Shown: in pieces, positions 1 to 9,262 of the stretch
Position numbering within the stretch: the first letter of the stretch is position 1
Layout: every line of letters begins with the position of its first letter
NCBI GenBank assembly: GCA_002787815.1
Contig: PCUY01000082.1
Coordinates: 1-48,965, forward strand
DNA from: Bacteroidetes bacterium CG12_big_fil_rev_8_21_14_0_65_60_17
GTDB lineage: Bacteria > Bacteroidota > Rhodothermia > Rhodothermales > UBA10348
Reading direction: 5' to 3'
DNA length: 48,965 nucleotides
The notes under the pieces: model-generated
The model's database searches: none
The model's input: only the letters and a program-made list of their open reading frames with translations
Told to the model about the DNA's origin: nothing
Program-made: the position numbers and the translations under genes

Positions 1-1136
1 GTCGAGAAATCGCGCCCATTGCCACCGAGCGTAAAGCGCTGTCCATCCTTCCAGCGGCCTCGCATGTAGTTGTACATATCGGGACCCGTCTGCGGGTCAC
101 CGGTCACACCACCACCGTTATTGTAGAACGCGAACGCGGTCATCTTGAGACGCTCGCCTTCCTCGTCAATCTGACCATCACCGTTGTCATCAATGCCGTT
201 TGAGTCAACGAGGGGGCCTTGGAAGAAATCATAACCGGACGCCGGTACATTCGGCCCGTAATGGCCTTCATCATCATCGTCAGCGTTGTACACGAATCCG
301 AGACCAAGCGTCGTGTCGGAACCTACGTAGTCATCCGTAAACTGGCCGAGGTCCGGGTCGGAAAAAATACCCATATAGGTATCCACGAGGGGCACGGTCC
401 CTTTGTAGAACAGGCGGAACTTGTAGAACGTCGTGTTCCCGAGCGCACCCGCGCTGTTGAAAGCGAAGGCCGAGCCATGCCCTTCGATTCCCATTGGGGG
501 CGTATCGGTACGGTTGTGCTGGTTTCCCATGTCATTCATGATCCACCAGACCAGCTGGTCACCCAGGATCTGAGGACGCTCTCCTGCCGCCAAGTTGATC
601 TTGCGATCAATGCGGCTGGCAAGCGGTTGGTCCAGCAGGTCAATCAAATCTCCGTTCGCGTCAAGCGTCGGAGCGCCGAGTCCCGTTGGCCAGTCCTGGA
701 GGTCAGGCGTAGCCGGAGCGCCACCATCGAATGCGATGACGTCCTCCTTTGAGACCTTCCAGAGCCGGTCCCATGGCGAGCAGTCGGACTGGGACGTACC
801 GTCGTCGTTCAGAGGGCCAGCCCAGAACTCCCAGGGGCCGTACGTTGAGCCGGCAAGCCGAAGCTGGCCGTCTACGAGGCCTCCCATCCATATACCCGAG
901 GCAAAGATGGTGTTTTCACCACCACCCTTCGGAAATTCATAGACAGGGTCTCCGCCATTCCAGACGATACCACCATTATTCATGATCTTTGCACGAATGT
1001 TGTTGATATCCAGGAAGGCTTCCGCCGTCGACTGCTCGCAGTTGCCGACCGACTGAGCATGCGTCTGCGTACTCACCAGGCCGAGCGCTGCCGCAGCGAC
1101 GAGGAATGTAATGTTTCGTATTAGTTTTAATTGCAT
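1..1136 (-). CDS. Secreted protein, probable type IX secretion substrate (3' end cut by window edge)
   Basis: The reading frame is open from an ATG at 1136 to the left edge, about 378 codons, so the C-terminus is missing. The start is preceded by an AAAGGATG ribosome-binding site. Residues 1-28 form a signal peptide (Lys/Arg n-region, FLVAAAALGL core, cleavage after THA). The mature N-terminus has the pattern common in Bacteroidota surface proteins: NNIRAKIMNNGG, then an aromatic/Gly-rich stretch and FASGIWMGG. A DDNGDGQIDEE calcium-loop-like motif lies near residue 325. Such proteins usually end in a type IX sorting domain, but that end is outside the window. It lies 124 nt downstream of the TonB-dependent receptor gene on the same strand and could be co-expressed with it. 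Function unknown; secretion is well supported, the export route is inferred. Confidence 0.75.
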   Translation of the reverse strand, partial: MQLKLIRNITFLVAAAALGLVSTQTHAQSVGNCEQSTAEAFLDINNIRAKIMNNGGIVWNGGDPVYEFPKGGGENTIFASGIWMGGLVDGQLRLAGSTYGPWEFWAGPLNDDGTSQSDCSPWDRLWKVSKEDVIAFDGGAPATPDLQDWPTGLGAPTLDANGDLIDLLDQPLASRIDRKINLAAGERPQILGDQLVWWIMNDMGNQHNRTDTPPMGIEGHGSAFAFNSAGALGNTTFYKFRLFYKGTVPLVDTYMGIFSDPDLGQFTDDYVGSDTTLGLGFVYNADDDDEGHYGPNVPASGYDFFQGPLVDSNGIDDNGDGQIDEEGERLKMTAFAFYNNGGGVTGDPQTGPDMYNYMRGRWKDGQRFTLGGNGRDFS

Positions 1137-1191
1137 AGTCATCCTTTTATGATAATTGGATTTCTGTTGGCTTCATACTACACCCGCTCGC

Positions 1192-1244
1192 GGGGCGGGA
1201 ATCAAGTCGTAACGGAAAACCGTCACGCGCCTTGTCCCCGCCCC
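1192..1244 (-). other. Nested hairpin between the receptor gene and the secreted-protein gene
   Basis: On the minus strand GGGGCGGG pairs perfectly with CCCGCCCC across about 37 nt. Inside that loop GTGACGG pairs with CCGTTAC (one G-T wobble) around a TTTT tetraloop (plus-strand arms 1209-1215 and 1220-1226). There is no T-run after the outer stem, so a classic intrinsic terminator is not shown. It could attenuate transcription between the two genes or protect the upstream mRNA. Confidence 0.4.
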
Positions 1245-1260
1245 AACGGGCACAGCATCA

Positions 1261-4200
1261 TCAGAAGTCCAGGCGGACGCCGACTCGGGTCAGGCGGGGA
1301 ATTCCGAAATTACCAAGGTTTCTGTTACGGTGGCGATAGAGCTCCTCAGCAGCCGGGATGTTACCGGCGAGGAAGCTCTGTCCACCAGGAGTAGACAGGA
1401 AACCGTCATCGTCCGGAAGGCCCGTGAAGCGCCATACGCCAAACTCGTTGTCCTCGTCAAGCAGGTTCTGCACCCAGACGAACGCGGACAGTGTGGAACG
1501 ATCCCCAACCGCGAACTTGCGGTCGACGCGAATATCTATACGCGTCGTCCAATCCGTACGGTCCGAATTGATTCCACCACGGGGATTCGGAGCTTTGGAT
1601 TCGATCACGCTGAACGGCTCTACGACGGGTGTATACGGCAAGCCGGAACCCAGCTTGAGGAGCACGTTGGCACCGAAGTTCTCAAGCAACTTTGTACCTC
1701 CAACCGTTGGCCCCTGACCCTTGCCGAGACGGTAGTCGAGCGACAGGTTCATGTTGTGACGCTGGTCGAAGTCAAGCGGCGAAATGAAGTTCGGTGGTGT
1801 TTCACCGATCCATACGATCGTGCTGGTCGTGGTTGAGCTCGAACCCGTTCCCTGTGCGAACGACAACGTGTAGTTTGCATTGAGGGAAATATTACGCGTG
1901 CGGCGCAGGTCGAAATCGAACTCCAATCCCTTGACCGTTCCGAAGTCGCGATTCGTGAACGAGGACGAAGCCGTCGGGAACGTTGTCGGCATGTCTTCGA
2001 GCTGAATCAGATTTTCGATCTGGCGGAAGAAGCCCGAGATCGTCAGCGCGCTACGCGTCGAAAGACGCTGGCGGAAGCCGAGCTCGTATTCGGTCGTTTC
2101 TTCCGGTTCCAGGGCATTGTTGTTCTTGCGGCCGCGTGTGGACGCAAGTGCCTGCATGGAGCTGAAAGAGTTTGCCGATGGACGCTGTGCCACCTTGCCG
2201 TACCGGGCGAAGAAGAGCGCCTGGTCCGTGACGGGGAACGACACGCCTATACGCGGCATGACCGTTACCTGCGGATCATAGTCTTCAAAGACCTCTTCAG
2301 TCACCACGTTGCTCTTCGTGCTTGGCGTCGCGCCCGAGAGAATGATTTCTCCTCCCTGCACGCGCTCGCCGGTCGCATTGAAGAAGCGGCCTTCCAGATC
2401 GCGGAAACCGACCGGTTGATCCTGGCTGTCGAAGTAGACAACGAACTTGTCGCCGATCCGGTCATTGGCCAGACCAGCTTCGCCGGCGCGGACTACCGGT
2501 AGACGCGTGAACCGGTCGATGTAGGTACGTGTATTGTTGTCAAACACGTCCACACGCAGACCCAGGTTCAGCACGATGTCGCGGAATTCGATCTTGTCCT
2601 GCACGTAGCCACCATAGTAGATGGGCTCGTGCGGCTCGACATTATACGCCCCATCGCCGAACTCGTCCGTGAGATCGTTGACGAACGCATCCAGATTCTC
2701 ACTGTCCACTTCGTCCGTACCGCGGAAGTTGAAACCGAAATAGCTAACACGGCTTTCCAGCTGGTTCCACGTCAGCTCTTCATAACGCGTTACGCCCTGC
2801 TCGCCTGTTGACAGGCTTTCCGGGCCGTCGGCGTCCTGCACGAAGCGGGACAGCGAGAGACCATTTACGGAGTGCTGGCGATTGGTGCGCTTTTCGAACT
2901 CACCACCAAACTCGATCTGGTGGATACCGACCTGTGTGGTGGCCATGGCGTTCACACGGATCTGGTTGTTCTTGAAACGAAAGAGCGTGTTTGAAGGACC
3001 GGCTCCTCCAACGTTTGTCACCAGGTTACCAACCTCTTCCCGCGTCGGGAAAAAGCCGTCGTCCCAGCGGTTCGTGAACTGGGGAATCTGGACCGTGAAG
3101 TCATTTCCGTCGACATCCTGCCGTGTTTCTGTAACGAACGACGTGTTCTTGAAGCCACGGAGCGTCGCCCACTGGTCCGCTTCAATATCGCCATACGTCA
3201 GGATGTCGGAAAAGCTGTCGCCAAAGCGCGGATCGTAGTTGCGCCCGCGACGGTCGCTCCAGTCGACCTGCAGCTGATAGAATGTCGAATTCGACAGGTA
3301 GTGTGTCCAGGTCGTGAAGAACTGCCAGTCACGCCTGTCCCGCTGATCCACGTCCTCATTGGGCGCAAAGACGGAAGAAAGCGAGGAGTTCAGGAACTGG
3401 TTCTCCGAATCCACCAAGCGACCACCTACGCGCAAACGTACATTCTCAATCAGATTGAACGTCACGTTCGTGTTGATGGCGAGGCGCTCGAACCCGTTGT
3501 TCTGGCGCTTGTCCACAAGCCGGAAGTCATCCGGTTTGACAAAGTTGGCCGAGCTGACGAGTTCCGGGTTGGAGATGATGGCCCCGTCCGGCGCATTGGC
3601 GGTCGTTCCGTCGGTAAACCCGATAACACCACCAACCGGTACTACGTTACCGTCATCATCCACATACTGGGATGCAACGGTCGCGCCGTCGGCAAGCGTA
3701 GCAGATACCGGGATGTTGATCCTGTTACCGTCAGCGTCCACAGCGCCGAATGACATGGGAGCCTGCTGCAACTGTTCGAGAACACCTTTGTCAAGACGGA
3801 GCTGTCCGACAGCCCGTGGATTCGAATCCGTCTGGTCGGTGTATTCAACGGCCACAAAAAAGTTGGCCTTTTCGCCCGCAATGGGGCCACCGATGGCCAT
3901 GGACGCCAGGTTGTACCCGAAGTCGTCGAGCGCTTCCGAGGTTATGCCCTCAAACGAACCAAAGAATTTCGGTGAACCGGATTTTGTCGTGATGTTGATG
4001 ATTCCGGACATGGCGTCGCCGTAGCGCGCGGACATGTTGCCGATCATCATTTCCTGCTCCTGGATGGCTGACTGCGGCAGGGCGGCCGTTCCGACCACTT
4101 TGACGCCGTCAATGAAGAAGACGACTTCCGCTCCACGACCACCACGGATGTTCAGCGTACCCGAGCCTTCCTGGCTCACAACGCCAGCCTGGATCGAGGC

Positions 4201-4647
4201 CACAGCCTCAACACCACGTACGGGCAGGTTTACAATCTCTTCCGAGTTCTTGATTTTCGGAACACCGATGGCATCCCTCTGAATCATGGGACGTTCGTAC
4301 TCCACCACGATTCCCTCCAACTCGACACCAGCGCTGAGTGTGAAGTCAATATCCTGGGCGGTGTAACCCGAGGACACTTCCACACCGCTGATGACGGATG
4401 ACGAGTAACCGACAAATGAAGCCTGCACGTCATAGGTCCCTACCGGAACGCCGATGATAAAGTAGTTTCCATCGGCATCGGTAATCGTACCCAACTGCGT
4501 GCCAACGAGAGCGACACTGGCACCCGGCAACGGATCTCCAGTATCTCCATCGAGCACCGTGCCCTCGATCTTACCCGTATTCTGGGCAAAAACGAGTGCT
4601 GGCGCTGCAAGCAGCATGAGTACTACCATGCCCCATTTACGTAACAT
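1261..4647 (-). CDS. TonB-dependent outer-membrane receptor with CarboxypepD_reg-like N-terminal domain
   Basis: 1128 residues. The first 21 form a signal peptide ending in VFAQ. Residues about 25-110 are a carboxypeptidase-regulatory-like beta-sandwich (GKIEGTVLDGDTGDPLPGASV, then GxYxIxGVPxGxYxVxxSxxGY), typical of Bacteroidota receptors. The plug follows at about 125-230 (LPVRGVEAV, NIRGGRGAEVVFFIDG, GDAMSGIINITTKSG). The rest alternates aromatic and polar residues as in a 22-strand barrel and ends in RLDF, a C-terminal aromatic signature. Acting in the outer membrane with TonB-ExbBD, it should import a large ligand or help place surface proteins; the ligand cannot be read from the sequence. 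No SusD partner is next to it, so a SusCD glycan system is unlikely. A sigma-70-like promoter lies about 350 nt upstream. Family assignment is firm. Confidence 0.93.
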   Translation of the reverse strand: MLRKWGMVVLMLLAAPALVFAQNTGKIEGTVLDGDTGDPLPGASVALVGTQLGTITDADGNYFIIGVPVGTYDVQASFVGYSSSVISGVEVSSGYTAQDIDFTLSAGVELEGIVVEYERPMIQRDAIGVPKIKNSEEIVNLPVRGVEAVASIQAGVVSQEGSGTLNIRGGRGAEVVFFIDGVKVVGTAALPQSAIQEQEMMIGNMSARYGDAMSGIINITTKSGSPKFFGSFEGITSEALDDFGYNLASMAIGGPIAGEKANFFVAVEYTDQTDSNPRAVGQLRLDKGVLEQLQQAPMSFGAVDADGNRINIPVSATLADGATVASQYVDDDGNVVPVGGVIGFTDGTTANAPDGAIISNPELVSSANFVKPDDFRLVDKRQNNGFERLAINTNVTFNLIENVRLRVGGRLVDSENQFLNSSLSSVFAPNEDVDQRDRRDWQFFTTWTHYLSNSTFYQLQVDWSDRRGRNYDPRFGDSFSDILTYGDIEADQWATLRGFKNTSFVTETRQDVDGNDFTVQIPQFTNRWDDGFFPTREEVGNLVTNVGGAGPSNTLFRFKNNQIRVNAMATTQVGIHQIEFGGEFEKRTNRQHSVNGLSLSRFVQDADGPESLSTGEQGVTRYEELTWNQLESRVSYFGFNFRGTDEVDSENLDAFVNDLTDEFGDGAYNVEPHEPIYYGGYVQDKIEFRDIVLNLGLRVDVFDNNTRTYIDRFTRLPVVRAGEAGLANDRIGDKFVVYFDSQDQPVGFRDLEGRFFNATGERVQGGEIILSGATPSTKSNVVTEEVFEDYDPQVTVMPRIGVSFPVTDQALFFARYGKVAQRPSANSFSSMQALASTRGRKNNNALEPEETTEYELGFRQRLSTRSALTISGFFRQIENLIQLEDMPTTFPTASSSFTNRDFGTVKGLEFDFDLRRTRNISLNANYTLSFAQGTGSSSTTTSTIVWIGETPPNFISPLDFDQRHNMNLSLDYRLGKGQGPTVGGTKLLENFGANVLLKLGSGLPYTPVVEPFSVIESKAPNPRGGINSDRTDWTTRIDIRVDRKFAVGDRSTLSAFVWVQNLLDEDNEFGVWRFTGLPDDDGFLSTPGGQSFLAGNIPAAEELYRHRNRNLGNFGIPRLTRVGVRLDF

Positions 4648-5095
4648 AAGCTACCTCCTCTTGTGATATGATGTGTGGCTGATAGTCATGCACCTCGAAC
4701 AGTGCAATCTTTTTCGTGCCAAACGGAAACGCCCAGACGGACGATGCCGCGACGCACGAGTTTTCGGGGACAGAGACGCTGGTCTCCCAATCAATCCATT
4801 TGGTGTTCAAGCTTTCCATTCCTGAAGCTGCTGACATCCTCTGACACGTTCCAACAGGAACAGCCCCGGGCCCGCGGACGGGCGGAGACTGATTTCAGGT
4901 ATTGCTTGAAAGGTGGGGTTGGAAATGCTGTAGCAGATGTCCAAATGCGTTTTGCGATTGGTTGAACAGGTCTTGTCTTCGTTCTGAATGGGAATATAGA
5001 GGGCTTTGAACCCTTTGTCAAGGCATTATGAACAGGGTATTTCTATTTGCATGCACGAACCTGTCCCCATACGGCACGTCTGGAGGGGACATTCC
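4648..5095 (-). other. Intergenic region and long leader upstream of the receptor gene
   Basis: This 448-nt stretch holds no convincing gene. From its upstream end it contains a weak 7-bp inverted repeat (TGTCCCC/GGGGACA at 5062-5091) just after the engB stop, the promoter at 4993-5021, and then an untranslated leader of about 340 nt. The leader includes a GTTCC-loop-GGAAC hairpin near 4848-4861 beside a GC-rich block (4863-4884). Short open frames inside it (for example 4637-4837, overlapping the receptor start) have no recognisable protein features. Confidence 0.5.
4993..5021 (-). promoter_or_regulatory. Near-consensus sigma-70-type promoter for the receptor gene
   Basis: On the minus strand TTGACA (5021-5016) is followed, after exactly 17 nt, by TATATT (4998-4993), predicting transcription from about 4986. 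That gives the receptor mRNA a leader of about 340 nt. The perfect -35 hexamer and ideal spacing make chance unlikely. It differs from the TTTG / TAnnTTTG pattern common in Bacteroidota. Confidence 0.6.
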
Positions 5096-5710
5096 TTATA
5101 ATATATGCGGCCCAACGTGTACGTCTACCCACTCCCACAACCCGGTGCGGCCGCGTCCATCTTCCGAACTTGTGAGCACAACCGGGAGCTCCAGTCCCAG
5201 ATCGTGCATGTACCGTGTAGTACGATGTAATGCCTGCTGCCGACCGTTGCCCGACAGTTTGTCCGCTTTCGTCAGCACCACCACATGGGCAGCGCTGCTC
5301 TCCTTCATGAGGAGGAGCATGTCACGATCGAGTCCGGTCGGCGCATGCCGCGCATCGATGAGCTGGAACACAAGCCGGAGCGCAGCGCGCTCCGTCACAT
5401 AACGGCCAATGGTCTGTCGCCATGCGTCGCGCTGGGCGCGAGAGAACTTGGCGTACCCATACCCGGGAAGGTCGACCACGTGGAACGCTCCATTGACCAG
5501 ATAGAAATTGATTTCCCTTGTTTTGCCTGGAGATCCGGACACGCGGGCCATGCTGCGCCGCGCCAGGAAGCAATTGAGAAGTGAGCTTTTACCGACATTG
5601 GACCTGCCGACGAACGCCACCTCCGGCACATTGCCCTCGGGCATGTGCGAAAAGCGCGTAGCGCCCCCCACGAAGACGACATCCTGGACCTCGGCACCGG
5701 TCCCCACCAC
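5096..5710 (-). CDS. engB: Ribosome-biogenesis GTPase EngB/YsxC
   Basis: About 204 residues from a GTG at 5710, immediately after the sucD stop and with AGGAAG upstream. The frame is open further upstream inside sucD, but starting at 5710 gives the family's usual ~200-residue length, and the first in-frame ATG (just before the P-loop) would remove the first strand. GTPase motifs: G1 GRSNVGKSS, G2 PGKTREINFY, G3 DLPGYG, G4 TKAD, G5 TSSE. EngB is an essential TrmE-Era-EngA family GTPase in late 50S ribosomal subunit assembly. It is the third gene of a tatA-sucD-engB run. Assignment is very secure; the exact start is inferred. Confidence 0.93.
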   Translation of the reverse strand: MVGTGAEVQDVVFVGGATRFSHMPEGNVPEVAFVGRSNVGKSSLLNCFLARRSMARVSGSPGKTREINFYLVNGAFHVVDLPGYGYAKFSRAQRDAWRQTIGRYVTERAALRLVFQLIDARHAPTGLDRDMLLLMKESSAAHVVVLTKADKLSGNGRQQALHRTTRYMHDLGLELPVVLTSSEDGRGRTGLWEWVDVHVGPHIL

Positions 5711-5711
5711 C

Positions 5712-6578
5712 CTATACCGACTTCCTGACGGTCTCCCCGATCGCAGCCGGGTTGAGTACGATGGTGGCACCGGCTTCTTCAAGTGCCGCAAACTTGTCTT
5801 CTGCCGTCCCCTTTCCACCCGATATGATGGCACCGGCATGCCCCATCCGGCGGCCAGGTGGTGCCGTGCGGCCTGCAATAAACCCGAAGACCGGCTTTGT
5901 CATATGATCCTTGATGAAGGATGCGGCTTCCTCTTCGGCTGTCCCACCGATCTCTCCGATCATGACCACGGCATCCGTTTCCTCATCCTCCTGGAAGAGC
6001 CGGAGAATATCAACAAAACGGGACCCGACAATGGGATCACCGCCAATGCCAACGGCGGTGGATTGTCCGAGGCCCTGCCGCGTAAGCTGATCCACCGCTT
6101 CGTACGTCAACGTCCCGGATCGGGACACGACGCCCACCCGACCGGGGTGGAATATCATGGCCGGCATGATACCCACTTTGGCCTGACCCGGCGTCAGGAG
6201 TCCGGGGCAGTTCGGTCCGACCAGATGCGCACCTGATTTCCTTACATAATGATAGACCGGGACCATATCACGCGGAGGAATGCCCTCCGTAATGCAGACA
6301 ATGACTTTGATACCTGCCTCGGCGGCCTCCAGAATGGCATCGGCAGCGAACGGTGGCGGCACAAAAATTACCGACGTGTCTGCTCCCTCGTGTTTCACCG
6401 CATCGGCCACCGTGTCAAAAACCGGCCGATCCAGGTGGCGATGACCACCCTTGCCGGGTGTCACGCCTGCCACGACCTGCGTGCCGTATTCCATCATCTG
6501 TTCGGCGTGGAATGATCCTTCCTTGCCGGTGAACCCCTGCACTACGAGACGGGTCGATCGGTCTGCGAGAATACTCAT
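5712..6578 (-). CDS. sucD: Succinyl-CoA ligase (ADP/GDP-forming) alpha subunit
   Basis: 288 residues, full length. The CoA-binding domain is residues 1-125 ([39 protein letters not shown]) and the ligase domain follows. The active-site histidine phosphorylated in catalysis is His247 in RRMGHAGAI. The enzyme interconverts succinyl-CoA and succinate with substrate-level phosphorylation in the TCA cycle. It needs the beta subunit SucC, which is not adjacent here, so the two subunits are encoded apart. sucD lies 10 nt downstream of tatA, and only 1 nt separates it from the engB GTG start. Confidence 0.95.
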   Translation of the reverse strand: MSILADRSTRLVVQGFTGKEGSFHAEQMMEYGTQVVAGVTPGKGGHRHLDRPVFDTVADAVKHEGADTSVIFVPPPFAADAILEAAEAGIKVIVCITEGIPPRDMVPVYHYVRKSGAHLVGPNCPGLLTPGQAKVGIMPAMIFHPGRVGVVSRSGTLTYEAVDQLTRQGLGQSTAVGIGGDPIVGSRFVDILRLFQEDEETDAVVMIGEIGGTAEEEAASFIKDHMTKPVFGFIAGRTAPPGRRMGHAGAIISGGKGTAEDKFAALEEAGATIVLNPAAIGETVRKSV

Positions 6579-6588
6579 ATGTCAATAA

Positions 6589-6864
6589 TCAGCGGTTTGG
6601 CGTCGAGTCGGACTGGGCAGATGGCGTATCCTGCTCTGACTTGTTTCCCTGCCTGGGCGTCGTGTGAGACGCCTGCCTCGGTGGGTCTATTCTGTTGGCA
6701 GAGTCGTCCACATTGAATTCATTCGATATTTCCCGCGTAGCGGATTTGAACTCCTTGATCCCCTTGCCCAGTCCACGCGCAATTTCCGGAATGCGTTTGG
6801 CACCGAAAATGAGAAGGATGGCAAGAAAAATCAGGACCAGTTCGAAGGGGCCCAGACTACCCAT
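6589..6864 (-). CDS. tatA: Sec-independent protein translocase subunit TatA/E
   Basis: 91 residues with classic TatA architecture: one N-terminal membrane helix (about 5-22, ELVLIFLAILLIFGAKRIPE), the FGxKRIPEIARGLGKGIKEFK hinge and amphipathic helix (about 20-45), then a polar, disordered, Gln/Ser/Pro-rich tail. TatA oligomers form the variable-size pathway for folded proteins with twin-arginine signals, working with TatC (not in the window). It is transcribed divergently from the adenosine deaminase gene, 77 nt away, and is the first gene of the tatA-sucD-engB run. TatB is less likely because of the short tail. Confidence 0.92.
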   Translation of the reverse strand: MGSLGPFELVLIFLAILLIFGAKRIPEIARGLGKGIKEFKSATREISNEFNVDDSANRIDPPRQASHTTPRQGNKSEQDTPSAQSDSTPNR

Positions 6865-6941
6865 GACGCTGTCCAGTTGTGGTGTGAATGGTTACCCGCA
6901 GAGAACCACATGCGGCAACGGCTGTTCCACGCAGGTAAAAA

Positions 6942-7985
6942 GTGCACTCCATGACACTCGATTCCATAAAAACTTGGCCAAAGGCCGAGCTCCACTCCCA
7001 CCTTGACGGCGCCATGCGGCTCGAAACCATGTTGTCCCTCGCGCGCGAGCAAGGCAAGATGGCCCTTCTTCCTGCCGATTCCGTGGAAGGCCTGCACGAC
7101 GTTCTGCTGGGCGTGGACACGTCCGAGAGCCTGGCCGAATATCTCGCCTGGTTCCAGTATACCATCGGGCTCATGCAGGATGCGTCGTCGCTGCGACGCG
7201 TGGCGTACGAAATGGCGGAGGATTTTGCCACCGAAAACGTACGTTACCTCGAAGTCCGATTCGGTCCAATCCTGCATACGGAAGAAGGGCTGTCACTCGA
7301 GCAGGTACTCGACGCCGTGCTCGACGGTCTGCGGGCCGCCAGCCATGATTTCGGGATCAGAACGGGTGTGATCGTGTGCGCGCTTCGCGACAGGTACATG
7401 GAAGCGTCGGTACGCCAGGCCCAGGCGGCGGTCTCGTATATCCACCGCGGTGTCGTGGGATTCGACCTCGCCGGAGGCGAGGCGGGGAATCCTGCAAAGC
7501 AGCACCTCGAAGCCTTCTACATTGCCCGCAATCACCTTCTCGGCCTGACGGTCCACGCGGGTGAGTCCTGGGGCCCGGAGTCCATCCGTCAGGCCCTCTT
7601 CTACTGTGGTGCCCATCGCATTGGGCACGGCATCACCATGGTCCAGGACCCGGAGCTGCTGGAATACGCCGCCATGCACCGCATCCCCCTGGAAATATGC
7701 CCGACGAGCAACGTGCAGACACATGTTGTACCATCCTACGAAGAACACCCTCTGAAAGTGCTCATCCGCTCCGGTGTACCGGTCTCGATCAACACAGACA
7801 GTCGCCTCTTCAGCCACACGTCAACATCCGAGGAGTTGTACCTGGCCCACTCGCGTTGTGGGTTGACCGAAGATGAGACCCGCGCCGCGGCGCTGGCCAC
7901 CTTCGACCATGCTTTCCTGCCACACGATGAGCGGGCGGAGCTCGCACGCAGTGCGCGGCTCGATCTTGACGCGCTTGCCGTATGA
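6942..7985 (+). CDS. add: Adenosine deaminase
   Basis: 347 residues from GTG 6942, which has AGG six nt upstream; ATG 6951 is an alternative that removes three residues. Metal and catalytic motifs of the adenosine/AMP deaminase amidohydrolases are intact: AELHSHLDG, LTVHAGES (zinc ligand and catalytic Glu), HRIGHG, ICPTSNVQT and SINTDS. The enzyme hydrolyses adenosine or deoxyadenosine to inosine and ammonia in purine salvage in the cytoplasm. Aminofutalosine deaminase, a relative used in the alternative menaquinone route, is unlikely because this genome carries classical men genes. The stop overlaps the aroA start by 4 nt. Confidence 0.88.
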   Translation: MHSMTLDSIKTWPKAELHSHLDGAMRLETMLSLAREQGKMALLPADSVEGLHDVLLGVDTSESLAEYLAWFQYTIGLMQDASSLRRVAYEMAEDFATENVRYLEVRFGPILHTEEGLSLEQVLDAVLDGLRAASHDFGIRTGVIVCALRDRYMEASVRQAQAAVSYIHRGVVGFDLAGGEAGNPAKQHLEAFYIARNHLLGLTVHAGESWGPESIRQALFYCGAHRIGHGITMVQDPELLEYAAMHRIPLEICPTSNVQTHVVPSYEEHPLKVLIRSGVPVSINTDSRLFSHTSTSEELYLAHSRCGLTEDETRAAALATFDHAFLPHDERAELARSARLDLDALAV

Positions 7986-9256
7986 GTACCGTCACGGTCC
8001 ACCCGGCCAGTGCACTTTCAGGTACCGTCGTCCCCCCCGCCGACAAATCCATTGCACACCGGGCGGCCATGCTCTCCGCCATGGCTGACGGTACGTCGCG
8101 CATCGTGAACTGGCCGTCGTCTGCCGATCCGGCGTCGACGCTTGCGTGCCTGCGCCAGCTCGGCGTGGAAACGGGCGAAGAAGACGGCGTGCTGCTCATC
8201 TACGGTGGCACGCTTCACAGACCGTCTGCCCAGCTCGACTGCGGAAATTCCGGCACGACCATGCGGCTGCTCTCCGGCATCCTGGCCGGGCACGATTTCG
8301 ACGCGACGCTCATGGGAGATGCATCGCTCACGCCACGTCCCATGCAGCGGATCATGGACCCGCTCCTGCAAATGGGAGCCCGCATTGAGAGTACCGACGG
8401 ACACGCTCCTCTCCGCGTGCGGGGAAGCCGGGGTCTGCAGGGCATTACATACCGACTCCCCGTTGCCAGCGCCCAGGTAAAGTCCACCGTGCTGCTGGCC
8501 GGCCTCTTCGCCGAAGGGGAAACCACAGTGATTGAAAGCACGCCCACACGCGACCATACGGAGCGCATGCTCGGGCTTTCAACCGTGGAGATGGGCGAGG
8601 ATCGGTACATTTCGTCCACGCGGGAAAACCGTCCCCGTCCGGGAATGTGGTCCATTCCCGGGGACTTCTCGGCGGCCGCGTTCTTCATTGCAGCCGCATC
8701 GATCGTACCCGATGCCCTGATACGGATCACGGGAGTCGGGCTCAATCCGTCCCGTACGGCGCTACTCGATATTCTCCGCGCCATGGGAGCAGGCGTTGAC
8801 GTACGGAATGAGCGTACGGTGGGTGGTGAACGCCTGGCCGATCTGACGGTACGCAACAGACCCCTTTCCGGCGTCCAGGTTTCCGGCAGCATCGTGGCCA
8901 ACGCCATCGATGAACTACCCATCCTGTGCGTAGCCTGTTGCGCGGCAGGTGGTCCATCGGATATCAGGGATGCCGGCGAACTGCGCCACAAGGAAACCGA
9001 CCGGATCCAGGCCATGACAGCAGGACTCCGTGCGCTCGGCGCCGACATCACGGAGCACGCAGACGGCTGGACCATCCGCGGCGGCAAGCCACTCACGGGC
9101 GGACACGTGGACAGCTGTCACGACCACCGCATTGCCATGGCGCTCGGCGTCGCTGCGCTCTCGGCCACGGACGCGGTCCACATCCACGGAGCCGAGATTG
9201 CCGCCGTCTCGTATCCGGGGTTCTGGGACGAACTGGCCCGCGTGGCAATCCGCTGA
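7982..9256 (+). CDS. aroA: 3-phosphoshikimate 1-carboxyvinyltransferase (EPSP synthase)
   Basis: 424 residues, the usual length, starting in an ATGA overlap with add. EPSP synthase signatures are present: PPADKSIAHRAAMLSAMA, LDCGNSGTTMRLLSG, GDASLTPRPM, DELPILCVACCAAGG, ELRHKETDRIQAM and SCHDHRIAMALGVAAL. It joins phosphoenolpyruvate to shikimate 3-phosphate in the sixth step of the shikimate pathway, which supplies aromatic amino acids and also chorismate, the precursor used by the men genes in this window. It converges with the alkyltransferase-like gene, leaving 6 nt between the stops. Assignment is secure. Confidence 0.95.
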   Translation: MSTVTVHPASALSGTVVPPADKSIAHRAAMLSAMADGTSRIVNWPSSADPASTLACLRQLGVETGEEDGVLLIYGGTLHRPSAQLDCGNSGTTMRLLSGILAGHDFDATLMGDASLTPRPMQRIMDPLLQMGARIESTDGHAPLRVRGSRGLQGITYRLPVASAQVKSTVLLAGLFAEGETTVIESTPTRDHTERMLGLSTVEMGEDRYISSTRENRPRPGMWSIPGDFSAAAFFIAAASIVPDALIRITGVGLNPSRTALLDILRAMGAGVDVRNERTVGGERLADLTVRNRPLSGVQVSGSIVANAIDELPILCVACCAAGGPSDIRDAGELRHKETDRIQAMTAGLRALGADITEHADGWTIRGGKPLTGGHVDSCHDHRIAMALGVAALSATDAVHIHGAEIAAVSYPGFWDELARVAIR

Positions 9257-9262
9257 TCCCGA

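Noticed and set aside
4637-4837. 66-codon frame in the receptor leader overlapping its start
   Set aside because: Tempting as a leader peptide, but no ribosome-binding site, family or regulatory peptide pattern is visible.
6942-7985. Aminofutalosine deaminase of the alternative menaquinone route
   Set aside because: The classical men genes are present in the same window and no mqn genes are seen, so ordinary adenosine deaminase is favoured.
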